From: an uncultured Ruminococcus sp.
GTDB lineage: Bacteria > Bacillota > Clostridia > Oscillospirales > Ruminococcaceae
Reading direction: 5' to 3'
Assembly (NCBI GenBank): GCA_902780505.1
Contig: CACZFN010000025.1
Span: 36,903-91,937 of the forward strand
DNA length: 55,035 nucleotides
The translations under genes and the position numbers were made by a program. Of this stretch, positions 8,268 to 16,971 are shown one piece after another. The notes beneath the pieces were generated by a model that was not told the origin of the DNA, made no database searches, and was given only the letters and a program-made list of their open reading frames with translations. Each line of letters starts with the position of its first letter. Position 1 is the stretch's first letter.

Positions 8268-8301
8268 AATACCGCATGAAGAAAAATCTCCATGCGGTAT
8301 C
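8268..8301 (-). terminator. Hairpin after the solute-binding protein gene
   Basis: TACCGCATG (8270-8278) pairs with CATGCGGTA (8291-8299). There is no strong T run on minus. The sequence GGCAATACCGCA recurs in a hairpin at 32526-32566. Confidence 0.5.
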
Positions 8302-8343
8302 ACACAAAATCGGCATAATTGAAGGAAAAGCTTAAATTAGTTA

Positions 8344-9765
8344 TCAGGAAATATTATTCTGTTCCTTCTCGATATAGTAATCAAGTGCCTTGCTGTTTTC
8401 TTCCACAAGCTCTGTCCATGTGTGTGTGCCTGCGGGGTTCATTGTGCCCTTGATTATGTTATCGGTCAGGTTTGAAATATCCTGTGATACACCCTGTGCA
8501 AACTCAAATACCGGGTGCTGTTCTGCGAGGTCATAGATATGATCGCGCATTTCTATCATTTCATCTGTCCAGCCGTAGTCTTCCTGTAACTGGTCAAGCG
8601 TTATCTGATGTGCTGCTTCATCTGTTTCAGCGTATCTTGTACAGTCAAGCCATGCTGCAACGCCCATAGGGTTGGAAGCGTTCTTGACTATGCAGAAAGC
8701 GTGTACTCTTGAAGGGATGTACTCAGTGTCGCCGTCCTTGTCGCAGGGAACAGGAACGAACATTACTTCACCGTCAGCTATGTTTCCGTAAGGCGCTGTG
8801 GAGGACGGTGCATTTTCAATGCCCCAGAAGCCTATCGGGTAGAACAGTGTAAGACCTGATGCCAGACCTGTCCCTAATACGTCGCCCCTTACCTTCCAGT
8901 CGTGCTGATCCTTAGGATATACTACCTCGTTTTTCTGCAAGTCATACATCATGGTCTCTGCCTTTGCAAGCAGCGGATCATTGATGTGTGAAACGATCTT
9001 GCCGTCAACCATGTCTATAAGCGGCAGACCTGTTGATTCAAGCAGTGCATTCTCGTAATACCACCCGTCAAGTGCATACTTGTCTTCTTCGGCATTTGTG
9101 AAATCAATGCACATCTCGCTCATGGTATCCCAGTTCCACTCGCCTTTTTCATAAAGCTCAGCGGGATCGTCCATACCAATGTCTTCTATTATCTTCTTGT
9201 TGTATACCCAGATGTAGCTCGGATCAACCCTTACAACGGCAACATAATGCTTGCCGCCGAACATAAACTTGTCAGATGCCGTCTTCATATCAGCCCAGAG
9301 CGGATCGGAAAAATCAATGTAATCGTCTATAGGATCGATCATTGATTTCATAGCGCACTTAGGGAATACGTTCATATCATCAGCGCCTATAAAGTCAGGT
9401 GAACTCTTAGCCATTACAAGCTTTGCAAGGTCATCAAAATAATTTTCCCAGGTCGTCTGTACCCAGTCGATCTTTCCGCCATACTTTGTCTTGAAAAGCG
9501 CAAGGTCAACACCTATATCCTTGTCAGCACTCTCTGTGGGGTTGATGTCCCAGTGAGAGAACCACTTTATAGTTTTATTCTCAAGTTCCCTCGGTTTCTC
9601 AATAGAATCCGAAAGACGCTGAACTATCTGCTGCTGGTCTTCCTTCAGCACCTTTTCAGGCATGGAAGAACTGCTTGATGAACCTGACTTTCCGCAGGCT
9701 GCTATACTAAGGCTTGTGCAAAGCGCCGTAACGCCTGCAAGCGTTCTTTTAATTTTCTTATTCAT
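8344..9765 (-). CDS. Extracellular sugar-type solute-binding lipoprotein (family 1)
   Basis: A 473-residue lipoprotein with lipobox SIAAC (Cys24) and a Ser-rich linker, followed by a family 1 ABC solute-binding fold (NKKIIEDIGMDDPAELYEKG, WNWDTMSEMC and the C-terminal GTMNPAGTHTW helix). Family members capture oligosaccharides and hand them to ABC permeases. No permease or ATPase for it is adjacent, so it may share a distant transporter or act as a sensor. It follows the 9790-10581 gene by 24 bp and is probably cotranscribed from the promoter at 10648. AGGAGG ribosome site. Confidence 0.88.
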   Translation of the reverse strand: MNKKIKRTLAGVTALCTSLSIAACGKSGSSSSSSMPEKVLKEDQQQIVQRLSDSIEKPRELENKTIKWFSHWDINPTESADKDIGVDLALFKTKYGGKIDWVQTTWENYFDDLAKLVMAKSSPDFIGADDMNVFPKCAMKSMIDPIDDYIDFSDPLWADMKTASDKFMFGGKHYVAVVRVDPSYIWVYNKKIIEDIGMDDPAELYEKGEWNWDTMSEMCIDFTNAEEDKYALDGWYYENALLESTGLPLIDMVDGKIVSHINDPLLAKAETMMYDLQKNEVVYPKDQHDWKVRGDVLGTGLASGLTLFYPIGFWGIENAPSSTAPYGNIADGEVMFVPVPCDKDGDTEYIPSRVHAFCIVKNASNPMGVAAWLDCTRYAETDEAAHQITLDQLQEDYGWTDEMIEMRDHIYDLAEQHPVFEFAQGVSQDISNLTDNIIKGTMNPAGTHTWTELVEENSKALDYYIEKEQNNIS

Positions 9766-9789
9766 GATCTACGCCTCCTGTAATGTGTC

Positions 9790-10581
9790 TCAGTTTTTCT
9801 TCTTGGAAGCTATAATGCCTGCGCCTGCAATCGCCATGCCTGCAAGCATCAGGTCAGCCGCAACACCTGTCTTCTGGCTGTCGGGTGTCTTCTCGGGCTG
9901 TTTTTCGGGCTCCTTTTCGGGTTCCTTCTCAGGCTCTTTCTCAGGCTCTTTCTCAGGTTCCTTTTCAGGCTCCGCCGCTGCGGGCTTGGCGTCCTTGAAG
10001 TTTATTGTCATAGAAAGTACGCCGCCGTTGAATTTGCCTTCTTCTTCCCAGCCTGCAACTTCAGGGCAAGCCTTCTTCTTTACGTCGCCTGTTGCTTCGT
10101 CTACCTCGTCAGTAGGACGGATATGTATTCTGAAACCGCCCTCGGGATCTTCTGTTGCAGATGTAATGCCGTTTACAGAGGGAAGCTCTGTTACAGTGCC
10201 GTCCTCTGCCACAAACTTGGCATCTGTGATAAGTACATCATAAGGGTAGTTGTCCTTAGGCATATTAAGTACCATAACACCCATGTCGCCGAGTGTGCCC
10301 TTGCCCGAAAGTGTCGTATCAGCCATAGGCTCACCAATGCTGTATTCGATCTTTATAACGCCTTCGTCATTGATGCCTGCCCATTCGCCCTGATTCCATG
10401 CCCACTTCTGTGACATAAAGAAAGGCATAGCACCGATACCGTAATAAGCATCGTTCATAGTCTTGTCATTTTCATCAGGGTGAACAACGTCTAAAAGGTT
10501 CACAGCCGATGCATTCATTATCATGCACGAAGCCATAACAGCCGCTGTTGTCATGCCAACAAAGAATTTCTTCAGTTTCAT
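9790..10581 (-). CDS. Secreted protein with PEKE repeat spacer and wall-anchor-like tail
   Basis: A 263-residue exported protein of unknown function. A signal peptide (to about residue 26) is followed by a beta-rich domain of about 170 residues with conserved Trp/Gly (QKWAWNQGEWAGI). A tandem Pro-Glu-Lys-Glu spacer comes next, then SQKTG, a hydrophobic stretch (LMLAGMAIAGAGII) and a SKKKN tail. The tail has the layout of a sortase signal, but SQKTG departs from LPxTG, so wall linkage is inferred. The N-terminal domain could bind carbohydrate. It is first gene of a probable two-gene unit with the solute-binding protein and has a catabolite-operator-like promoter. Confidence 0.75.
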   Translation of the reverse strand: MKLKKFFVGMTTAAVMASCMIMNASAVNLLDVVHPDENDKTMNDAYYGIGAMPFFMSQKWAWNQGEWAGINDEGVIKIEYSIGEPMADTTLSGKGTLGDMGVMVLNMPKDNYPYDVLITDAKFVAEDGTVTELPSVNGITSATEDPEGGFRIHIRPTDEVDEATGDVKKKACPEVAGWEEEGKFNGGVLSMTINFKDAKPAAAEPEKEPEKEPEKEPEKEPEKEPEKQPEKTPDSQKTGVAADLMLAGMAIAGAGIIASKKKN

Positions 10582-10647
10582 AATAATTCCTCCGATTTTG
10601 TGGATTTCCCGTCCGCAGGCGGGATCGTTCGTTTTGTGTGTATCTAC

Positions 10648-10663
10648 ATTATAATCGTTTACA
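10648..10663 (-). promoter_or_regulatory. -10 element overlapping a cre-like operator
   Basis: On minus, TGTAAACGATTATA (10650-10663) matches the catabolite-responsive consensus TGWAANCGNTNWCA at 13 of 14 positions. It overlaps a TATAAT hexamer (10648-10653). I did not find a convincing -35. CcpA or another LacI-family regulator would be the expected binder. Confidence 0.55.
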
Positions 10664-10770
10664 TTTCAAATTAATATAAAAAATCTCGCTTTGATATCAA
10701 CTTTTTATACTATAACAATTTTATCGTATAGAATAATATTATCTCCCTTATTTTCTGTATTTTGATACAA

Positions 10771-10804
10771 AAAAAGCGCCAGGCACTTTTCATGCCGGGC
10801 GCTT
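10771..10804 (-). terminator. Terminator of the ABC-2 operon
   Basis: AAGCGCC-GGCA arms pair with TGCC-GGGCGCTT. On minus the hairpin is followed by seven T. Confidence 0.85.
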
Positions 10805-10834
10805 GATACAATATTCAGTTGTGCGATGACGCCT

Positions 10835-12229
10835 TTATACGTCCCTTCTTACAAATCCGTCCCATGCAGTAAGCAGGAACACCGCCATGTGAATAACTAT
10901 CACCGCTATCGCAAAGCCTATTGTCTGTCCGGGGAAGATCGTCTGCCCCATTGCGATAGTCTGTAGGTTCGAGTTTGCAAATATCGTGTATCTGCCCGCA
11001 TCAACATTGAATGCCTTTTTGAGTATCTGTACAGCATTCTCGCCCATAGACATTGCAAATATGCCAAGACCGATAGCCAGTGACGAACTCTTTACTACCG
11101 ACGATATCGCAAACGCAAACGTCGCCATTACAACAACATATACACTTGAAAGCAGGTATTGTTCAAATATGTATGTAAAGCCCGAAACGTGCTTTGTAAC
11201 GCCCGCTGATGTCTGAACATACATAGCCCCCATGTCCGACGTTCCAAAGAATATCACCGAGGATATCAGCGAAATTATGTAGCAAAGTATTATCATTATA
11301 TACCCTATCGTTATAACGGTAAAATACTTCGCAAACAGTATCTTGCCCCTTGTTCGCGGGTTTATAAGCAAAAACTTTATCGTTCCGTTTGAAAATTCTG
11401 ATGCGATTATGCCGCCCGCAATAACTATTATAAGCAAACCTATAAAGGATACTACCGAAGTGCTCGTTGAAAAAGATGACCACATGGTCTGCTTTTCAAT
11501 CCCGCCCGATTCGTAAGGGCTGTCCTGACCGCTCTCCATTTCAGCAAGCGAACTCCCCGCTATATTTACAGAAACATCATTTTCAAGCCTGTATTTGGCA
11601 GTCAGTGCCATGTCCTTGCATTTCTGCTTCTGCTTGTCATTGCCTGCCATTTCTGCCATAAATGTGTTTTCCGTGTAGGTGTTTGCCACTGCATTTCTCC
11701 AGTCGGCATCGTCCGCAAAGCTGTTCTCCTCGGGTGCGATATCGTGGTCTAAAAGGAACTGGTATCCCCATTTTACCTCGCTGTCGCCGACGCTTTTTAT
11801 AAGGAATTCGTAATAGCCCTTCCAGTCGCTGTTCTTTATAAACCCGTCATACAGCGTGTAAATATCGCCGTCATATGTAAGTGCCGCGACAGTTGCGGTA
11901 TCATACATATCGCCCATGCCGAACATTGCCTGTGCAAGCGGCTTCTTCCAGTTTGTGGGGTTTATCTTGTTGTCCTGAAGATATGTATGGTAATTCAGCC
12001 CTTTCTCGTCCTTTTCTTCCTTTGCTGTCGCTATCTCGTCACTGTAATCGTAGGAAACCATTTCTTCCTTGACATCTGCAAGGCCGTCCTCATCAAAATA
12101 CATCACGATCTTCATAAGCCCTGCCATACCGAAAGCAAATACTGCGACCAGAATGAATATAAACAGTGTCGATTTTTTCTTCAGTATCTTTATATACTCG
12201 TTTTTAACAAGCGAAAAAAACTTATTCAA
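10835..12229 (-). CDS. ABC-2 type transporter permease
   Basis: A membrane subunit of about 464 residues. One transmembrane helix near the N-terminus (LFIFILVAVFAFGMAGLMKI) is followed by a large extracytoplasmic loop (about 45-250) and five to six helices, as in ABC-2 permeases such as the NatB/YhaP types. The frame is open to a GTG at 12238, but that codon lies inside the GGAGGTG ribosome site. A TTG at 12229 with 8-nt spacing (MNKFFSLVKNEY) is the likelier start. It overlaps the ATPase gene and works with it, exporting or extruding an unknown substrate. Confidence 0.88.
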   Translation of the reverse strand: MNKFFSLVKNEYIKILKKKSTLFIFILVAVFAFGMAGLMKIVMYFDEDGLADVKEEMVSYDYSDEIATAKEEKDEKGLNYHTYLQDNKINPTNWKKPLAQAMFGMGDMYDTATVAALTYDGDIYTLYDGFIKNSDWKGYYEFLIKSVGDSEVKWGYQFLLDHDIAPEENSFADDADWRNAVANTYTENTFMAEMAGNDKQKQKCKDMALTAKYRLENDVSVNIAGSSLAEMESGQDSPYESGGIEKQTMWSSFSTSTSVVSFIGLLIIVIAGGIIASEFSNGTIKFLLINPRTRGKILFAKYFTVITIGYIMIILCYIISLISSVIFFGTSDMGAMYVQTSAGVTKHVSGFTYIFEQYLLSSVYVVVMATFAFAISSVVKSSSLAIGLGIFAMSMGENAVQILKKAFNVDAGRYTIFANSNLQTIAMGQTIFPGQTIGFAIAVIVIHMAVFLLTAWDGFVRRDV

Positions 12230-13178
12230 TCTGATCACCTCCGTTTGCTGTCATCTCGATAAATACTTCTTCAAGCTTCTTCTTCTCTCTCTTTGTAACT
12301 TCATAAAGCCCTATATCCGCAAGTATTATCTTCCTGTTTACCGCCGAGATTATCTCGTGTGCATTTTCATTCGGCGCTACGATCTCAAGCTCCTCATTGA
12401 CTATCTTCTTTTCATACCCTTCGTCGTTCTCAAGCAGCTCGTAAGCGCGGTTCACATCACTGCACTTTATAAGGTAATCGGTAGTAGCGCCGTTTGAAGA
12501 ACTTATCATTTCTTCAAGCGTGTAAACGCCAAGCATACTGCCGTTTGCAATAATGCCGACACGGTCACACATAAGCTCCATCTCACTCATCAGGTGGGAT
12601 GATACTATAACGCATACCCCCTCCTCATGTGCAAGGTGCTTCAGGATATCCCTGAGTTCCTTTATACCCGCAGGATCAAGGCCGTTTGTCGGCTCGTCAA
12701 GTATCAGAAGCTTCGGCTTGTGCAGTATAGCCTGCGCCACACCTATCCTCTGGCGCATACCAAGCGAATACTTGCCCACCTTTTCATCTATCCTGTTTGA
12801 AAGGCCGACTATCTTCGCTACTTCCTCTATCCTTTCAGGTGTAACGCCGTCACGCATACGTGCATACTGCTCTAAGTTCTGCCTTGCTGTCAGGTACTTG
12901 TACATTTCGGGGTTTTCGACTATTCCCCCGACATTTGCCATAGCACCTTCAAAGTCCTTGTTTACGTCCTTGCCCTCTATCTCTATCTTTCCGCTGTCCA
13001 TTGAAATAAGTCCGACAGCACACTTGATAGTCGTCGTCTTTCCTGCGCCGTTCGGCCCAAGGAAGCCGAATACCTCCCCTTCATACGCTTCAAAGGCAAT
13101 GTCGTGAAGTATATGCCTTTTGCCAAGCGTCTTGTTAAGCCCCTCTATTTTAAGGGCAACCTTTTTGTTTTCAGGCAT
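12222..13178 (-). CDS. ABC transporter ATP-binding protein
   Basis: A 318-residue ATPase with Walker A FLGPNGAGKTTTIK, a signature variant KYSLGMRQR, Walker B LLILDEPTNGLDP and switch His in VSSHLMSEME. The roughly 80-residue C-terminal extension is typical of drug, sodium or peptide exporters. The ATG at 13178 has GGAGGTG at the right distance and overlaps the upstream stop by 8 bp, so I prefer it to an upstream ATG at 13205. It powers the permease encoded next. Confidence 0.93.
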   Translation of the reverse strand: MPENKKVALKIEGLNKTLGKRHILHDIAFEAYEGEVFGFLGPNGAGKTTTIKCAVGLISMDSGKIEIEGKDVNKDFEGAMANVGGIVENPEMYKYLTARQNLEQYARMRDGVTPERIEEVAKIVGLSNRIDEKVGKYSLGMRQRIGVAQAILHKPKLLILDEPTNGLDPAGIKELRDILKHLAHEEGVCVIVSSHLMSEMELMCDRVGIIANGSMLGVYTLEEMISSSNGATTDYLIKCSDVNRAYELLENDEGYEKKIVNEELEIVAPNENAHEIISAVNRKIILADIGLYEVTKREKKKLEEVFIEMTANGGDQIE

Positions 13179-14100
13179 CTGCTTCACCTCCCGCTTTGCT
13201 TTCATCAGGTGCGGGCATCTTATCGTCGCCGGTCTTTATCTGCGCTTCTGGCATATCCTGCGCGTCCGAAATACTCTCGCCTGCCTGTGAGCTGTCATCC
13301 GTTTTGCTGTCAGGGGCCTGTGCATCACCGCTGTCGCCGTCCTGACTGCTGCTGTCATCATCAGCAGCATTGTCATCTTCTTTGTCGCTTTCGTTTTCGC
13401 CGTTTATGATCCTGTCAATGTTTATTTCCCCGCCGTTTTCGTCATACAGGTTGAAGGAATCATGGTACCCGTCCTCACCGACTATCTTCCACTTGCCGCC
13501 TTCAAGTTCCAGGTACAGCACATTTTCGTCGTTATATTCCATTTTTCCTGTGTATTCAATGTCTTTTAGCTTTTCACGGTTCTTGTCAAAATTAAAGCCC
13601 TCTGAACTTTCTACATTGAAGCTGTCCGTAATGCTGCCGTACACATAATTTGACCAGACCAGCGCCGCATCACCCTTGCCTTTGAAGGTGACAACATATG
13701 AAACCTCCGCCTGTGCAAGGTTCGGCCCCGCTTTTGATACCTTTATTTCATCAATATCCACCCTGCATTCGGTAATGGTGCCGTTTTTGAAACCATCTTC
13801 CTTTAAGTTGTCGATGTTTTCCTTTATATCTGATGCCGTAGTGTAGTTAAAAAGAAAGTTGTCCTCAAAAAACCTGTTGTAGCCCCAGCTGTCATCGATC
13901 AGCTTTTTGAATTCTTCCTTTTTGCTCTCGTCAAGCCCCACATTTTCATTTGCCATGCCAGTAAGGTAATCCCTGACGGCATTTTCAATGTCCGTCTTGT
14001 TGCTTTTAAAACTTACCCTGTCAAAAACTATGTACCCTGCAAGCCCTACGATAAGCACCCCGCCGAGCAGCAGCCCGCGGTTGAGTTTCTTAGTCTTCAT
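13171..14100 (-). CDS. Membrane-anchored protein with acidic disordered tail, ABC-operon partner
   Basis: A 309-residue protein I do not recognise. One N-terminal membrane helix (LLLGGVLIVGLAGYIVF) is followed by a folded extracytoplasmic part of about 200 residues ending near residue 220. The Asp/Ser/Glu-rich, low-complexity tail of about 85 residues looks disordered. Its overlap with the ATPase gene makes it the first gene of a three-gene operon. It may be an accessory or substrate-recognition subunit of the exporter, or its immunity partner; both are guesses. Confidence 0.7.
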   Translation of the reverse strand: MKTKKLNRGLLLGGVLIVGLAGYIVFDRVSFKSNKTDIENAVRDYLTGMANENVGLDESKKEEFKKLIDDSWGYNRFFEDNFLFNYTTASDIKENIDNLKEDGFKNGTITECRVDIDEIKVSKAGPNLAQAEVSYVVTFKGKGDAALVWSNYVYGSITDSFNVESSEGFNFDKNREKLKDIEYTGKMEYNDENVLYLELEGGKWKIVGEDGYHDSFNLYDENGGEINIDRIINGENESDKEDDNAADDDSSSQDGDSGDAQAPDSKTDDSSQAGESISDAQDMPEAQIKTGDDKMPAPDESKAGGEADA

Positions 14101-14412
14101 AAGCCTTTTCCTTTCTTCTTTTTTTCTATCATAACATATCAGACAAAGCCTGTCGTTTGTTTAATATTAAAAAACCTTACAGTTTTGTAATATTGCCATA
14201 TATTTCTGCCTGACAAATGGTATTATATCACAAAAAATTAATAATTTCAAGAGCTTTTTAGCTTTTTAAGAAATTTTTAAGCTTCGTATCTGCGCAGTTT
14301 CAAACGTTTTAGCTGTGTTTTGTAAAAAGTTATAAAAATCTCCGAAGCTCTTGAAAAAGTTTTGGATATATGGTATAATGTTTTAGTATGACAACAATAT
14401 CGGGGTGATAAA
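14101..14412. other. Divergent intergenic region with inverted repeat
   Basis: This 312-bp AT-rich gap separates the minus-strand ABC operon from the plus-strand sensor gene. TTCAAGAGCT near 14248 and AGCTCTTGAA near 14347 form a long-range inverted repeat ending at the -35 of the sensor promoter. No gene is visible. Confidence 0.5.
14351..14379 (+). promoter_or_regulatory. Sigma-A promoter of the sensor-GGDEF gene
   Basis: TTGAAA (14351-14356), a 17-bp spacer and TATAAT (14374-14379), with an upstream TGG. The -35 overlaps one arm of an inverted repeat, a possible operator. Confidence 0.8.
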
Positions 14413-16305
14413 ATGCTTAAAGGCAAAAAAGTAATATCCTTCTGCCTTACAAGAATACAGGACAGTTTTACCAAAGATATAATCGAACAACTCCACAGAA
14501 TAGTCAAAGAGCGCGGGCATATCCTCCTTGTCTATGCAACAAGCTCCAATCTTTACTGGAACAGCGATACCGAAAAGGGCGAAGCCTCTGTCTATGACCT
14601 TGTGGATATGTCTGTTACCGACCTTCTTATAGTATTCAGCGAAAAGATAGATACAAAATTCTTTGCACAAAGGGTGACAGAGCGCGCAAAGAAAGCAGGC
14701 GTCCCGGTCATCATACTCGGCGAACCGACTGAGGGCTGTGCAAATGTCAGGTATGACTATGTCGAAGGCTTCAAGGACGTCGTGCGCCACGTAATAGGCG
14801 GCCACGGTATAAGGGACGTTCACCTTATGGGCGGTGTAAAGGATAACCCGTTTTCAAAAGAGCGCGTCGATGCCTTCGGTGATGTGCTTGCGGAATACGG
14901 CATTGAATTTGACCGCGATAAGATGGTCAGCTACGGCGAGTTCTGGAGTATGCCCACAGAAGCCGCCTGTGAGGAACTTTTAAAGCGTGATAAACTCCCC
15001 CGTGCACTTGTCTGCTGTAACGATACTATGGGCATAACTGCTGTCAATTTCTTCAAGCGCCGCGGAATAAAAGTCCCCGATGATATAGTGGTCACAGGCT
15101 TTGACGGTATAAAGGAGATTAACTTCTGTGATCCCAAGCTCACATCAAGTATGTGTTCACCCGCCGAGCTTGCAAAGGCAGTGGATTCACTTGCCGAGGA
15201 TATCTTTGGCGGCAGGGACTGTAAGGGTACCGAAGTGCTCGTGCGCCCGACGCTTTTAACGAGCGAATCCTGCGGCTGTGAATATAAAGGCGGAATAGTC
15301 CTTACCGATTATATCAATGACCTTGATAATACCTTCTACCGCTTTCAGGAAGAATACCGCGGTCTTAACGAAATAACCACAAGGATCCTCAAATGTGCGG
15401 ATTTTGACGAAGCTTCCGCCCTTATCCTTAAATATAATGACGCTATATATGATGTTGACTGTATCCTTAATAAAAGCTGCTTTGATGAATCGGCTGACCA
15501 GATGCGCTATGTCAGCGAAAAGCCCTTTGATGATGAACGTACCTGCTTTTTCAGTACAGACTATAACCATAAAAAGCCCTTTGTCCTGCAAAACGGCGAG
15601 TATGCCCCCGGTTTTGAAAAGCTGATAGAAGGCGGTATGCCTGTTATATTCATAGCGCTTCACCTTCTTTCAAGGCCGCTTGGCTATCTGTGCTTTCATT
15701 ACTGGAATTACGATATCCAGAACTATATCAAGATCCCTCAGCTGAAAAGCTGTATATCAAACGCCGTTGCAAGCTTTATAAATATGCGCTATCAGCACTA
15801 TATCAGCCTGCGTATCGAGGAGATCTACAAGACCGATACCCTTACAGGTCTGCTTAACAGAAACGGCTTTTTCAGGGAATATACAACGCTCGTCGCAGGC
15901 AGAAAAAAAGACGAAAGGATAAGCCTTGCCATAGCTGACCTTGACGGGCTTAAATATATAAACGACAACTACGGCCACGACGAAGGCGATTACGCTATCC
16001 ATGCCGCAGCACAGGCTCTTAAAAAGGCTGTCCCGAAAGACGCTGTGTGTGCACGCTTCGGCGGTGACGAAATAATCGCCGTGTATACCGAAAATGTCAG
16101 CGAAATGTCAGTAAGCGAACGGTTTGAACATATAATAGAGAATATAAACTCCGCCTCTATGAAGCCTTACAGGATCTCCGCAAGTATCGGTATACATACT
16201 GATTCGACCACCGCCATAAGCCGCTTTGAGGAACTGCTCAAAAAGGCAGATAAGCTTATGTATGCCCAAAAGAAATTACACCACGAAAAGATGAATAATA
16301 ACTGA
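14413..16305 (+). CDS. LacI-type ligand-binding sensor fused to a GGDEF diguanylate cyclase
   Basis: A 630-residue soluble protein with no signal peptide or membrane helix. Residues about 1-290 form a periplasmic-binding-protein fold of the LacI/GalR type (VPVIILGEP, CNDTMGITAVNFFKRRG, DIVVTGFDG) without the helix-turn-helix. A GAF-like or unclassified middle follows (about 300-460). Residues about 470-630 are a GGDEF domain with TDTLTGLLNR, ADLDGLKYINDNYGHDEGD and active site RFGGDEI (550-554). The RxxD inhibitory site is absent (PKDA). It should make cyclic di-GMP in response to a cytosolic sugar-like ligand. Single-gene promoter at 14351-14379. Confidence 0.88.
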   Translation: MLKGKKVISFCLTRIQDSFTKDIIEQLHRIVKERGHILLVYATSSNLYWNSDTEKGEASVYDLVDMSVTDLLIVFSEKIDTKFFAQRVTERAKKAGVPVIILGEPTEGCANVRYDYVEGFKDVVRHVIGGHGIRDVHLMGGVKDNPFSKERVDAFGDVLAEYGIEFDRDKMVSYGEFWSMPTEAACEELLKRDKLPRALVCCNDTMGITAVNFFKRRGIKVPDDIVVTGFDGIKEINFCDPKLTSSMCSPAELAKAVDSLAEDIFGGRDCKGTEVLVRPTLLTSESCGCEYKGGIVLTDYINDLDNTFYRFQEEYRGLNEITTRILKCADFDEASALILKYNDAIYDVDCILNKSCFDESADQMRYVSEKPFDDERTCFFSTDYNHKKPFVLQNGEYAPGFEKLIEGGMPVIFIALHLLSRPLGYLCFHYWNYDIQNYIKIPQLKSCISNAVASFINMRYQHYISLRIEEIYKTDTLTGLLNRNGFFREYTTLVAGRKKDERISLAIADLDGLKYINDNYGHDEGDYAIHAAAQALKKAVPKDAVCARFGGDEIIAVYTENVSEMSVSERFEHIIENINSASMKPYRISASIGIHTDSTTAISRFEELLKKADKLMYAQKKLHHEKMNNN

Positions 16306-16326
16306 TATTTACAGGGGGAAAAACAA

Positions 16327-16971
16327 ATGGCTAAAAAATGTATCTATTGCGGTGCAGAGCTTTCGGACGACACCGCCTTCTGCGGCAGCTGCGGCAAGGC
16401 CGTTTCACTGCTGACACCCACACCCGAAGAACCCGCCGCTACAAGCGGCGATATGCCCGCTGCCGAAACGTTTGCTGCGCAAAGTAGTGCCGCTTCTCCT
16501 TATAACGGCATACCCGGACAGGGCGCAGGGCAGCCCTATGGCAATTACAGCAGCCCTCAGCAGGGCTACGGCTACCCTGTGCAGAATATGAACGCAGGCT
16601 ATTATTATCAGAACCAAAACGCCTATGACCAGAGCATGAACGTTTATAACCAGAGTCAGTATATGGGAATGGGCAGCAACGTGTTCTCGCCCTATTCACG
16701 TACCGACGAGCCTGTCACTGTGGGTAAGTGGATCGTGACTATGATACTTCTCTATATCCCTATAGTCAATATTATCTACTTTATCATGCTCCTCGTCGGC
16801 GGAAGCTCTACCCCGAAAAGCCTCACAAACTTTGCCCGCGCATCAGCTGTTATCGCACTTGCCTTGTTCGCTCTGTGGGTTATATGTATGCTGCTTTTCG
16901 GCTTTACTTTGGAAAATATATTCAAAGAGCTCAGCAGCTCAGTCAGATTTTTTATTCAGAGAGGTGTGTAA
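16327..16971 (+). CDS. Zinc-ribbon membrane protein
   Basis: A 214-residue protein. An N-terminal zinc ribbon (CIYCGAELSDDTAFCGSCG, four Cys) is followed by a Gly/Gln/Tyr/Asn-rich disordered stretch (about 55-130) and two membrane helices (IVTMILLYIPIVNIIYFIML and ASAVIALALFALWVICMLLF). The function is unknown; such proteins are common in Bacillota. It is followed immediately by rmuC, whose ATG abuts its stop, so the two are translationally linked. GGGGG ribosome site. Confidence 0.85.
   Translation: MAKKCIYCGAELSDDTAFCGSCGKAVSLLTPTPEEPAATSGDMPAAETFAAQSSAASPYNGIPGQGAGQPYGNYSSPQQGYGYPVQNMNAGYYYQNQNAYDQSMNVYNQSQYMGMGSNVFSPYSRTDEPVTVGKWIVTMILLYIPIVNIIYFIMLLVGGSSTPKSLTNFARASAVIALALFALWVICMLLFGFTLENIFKELSSSVRFFIQRGV

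Noticed and set aside
12553-13107. Long plus-strand open frame opposite the ABC ATPase gene
   Set aside because: The minus frame holds all ATPase motifs; the plus frame is composition-driven antisense.
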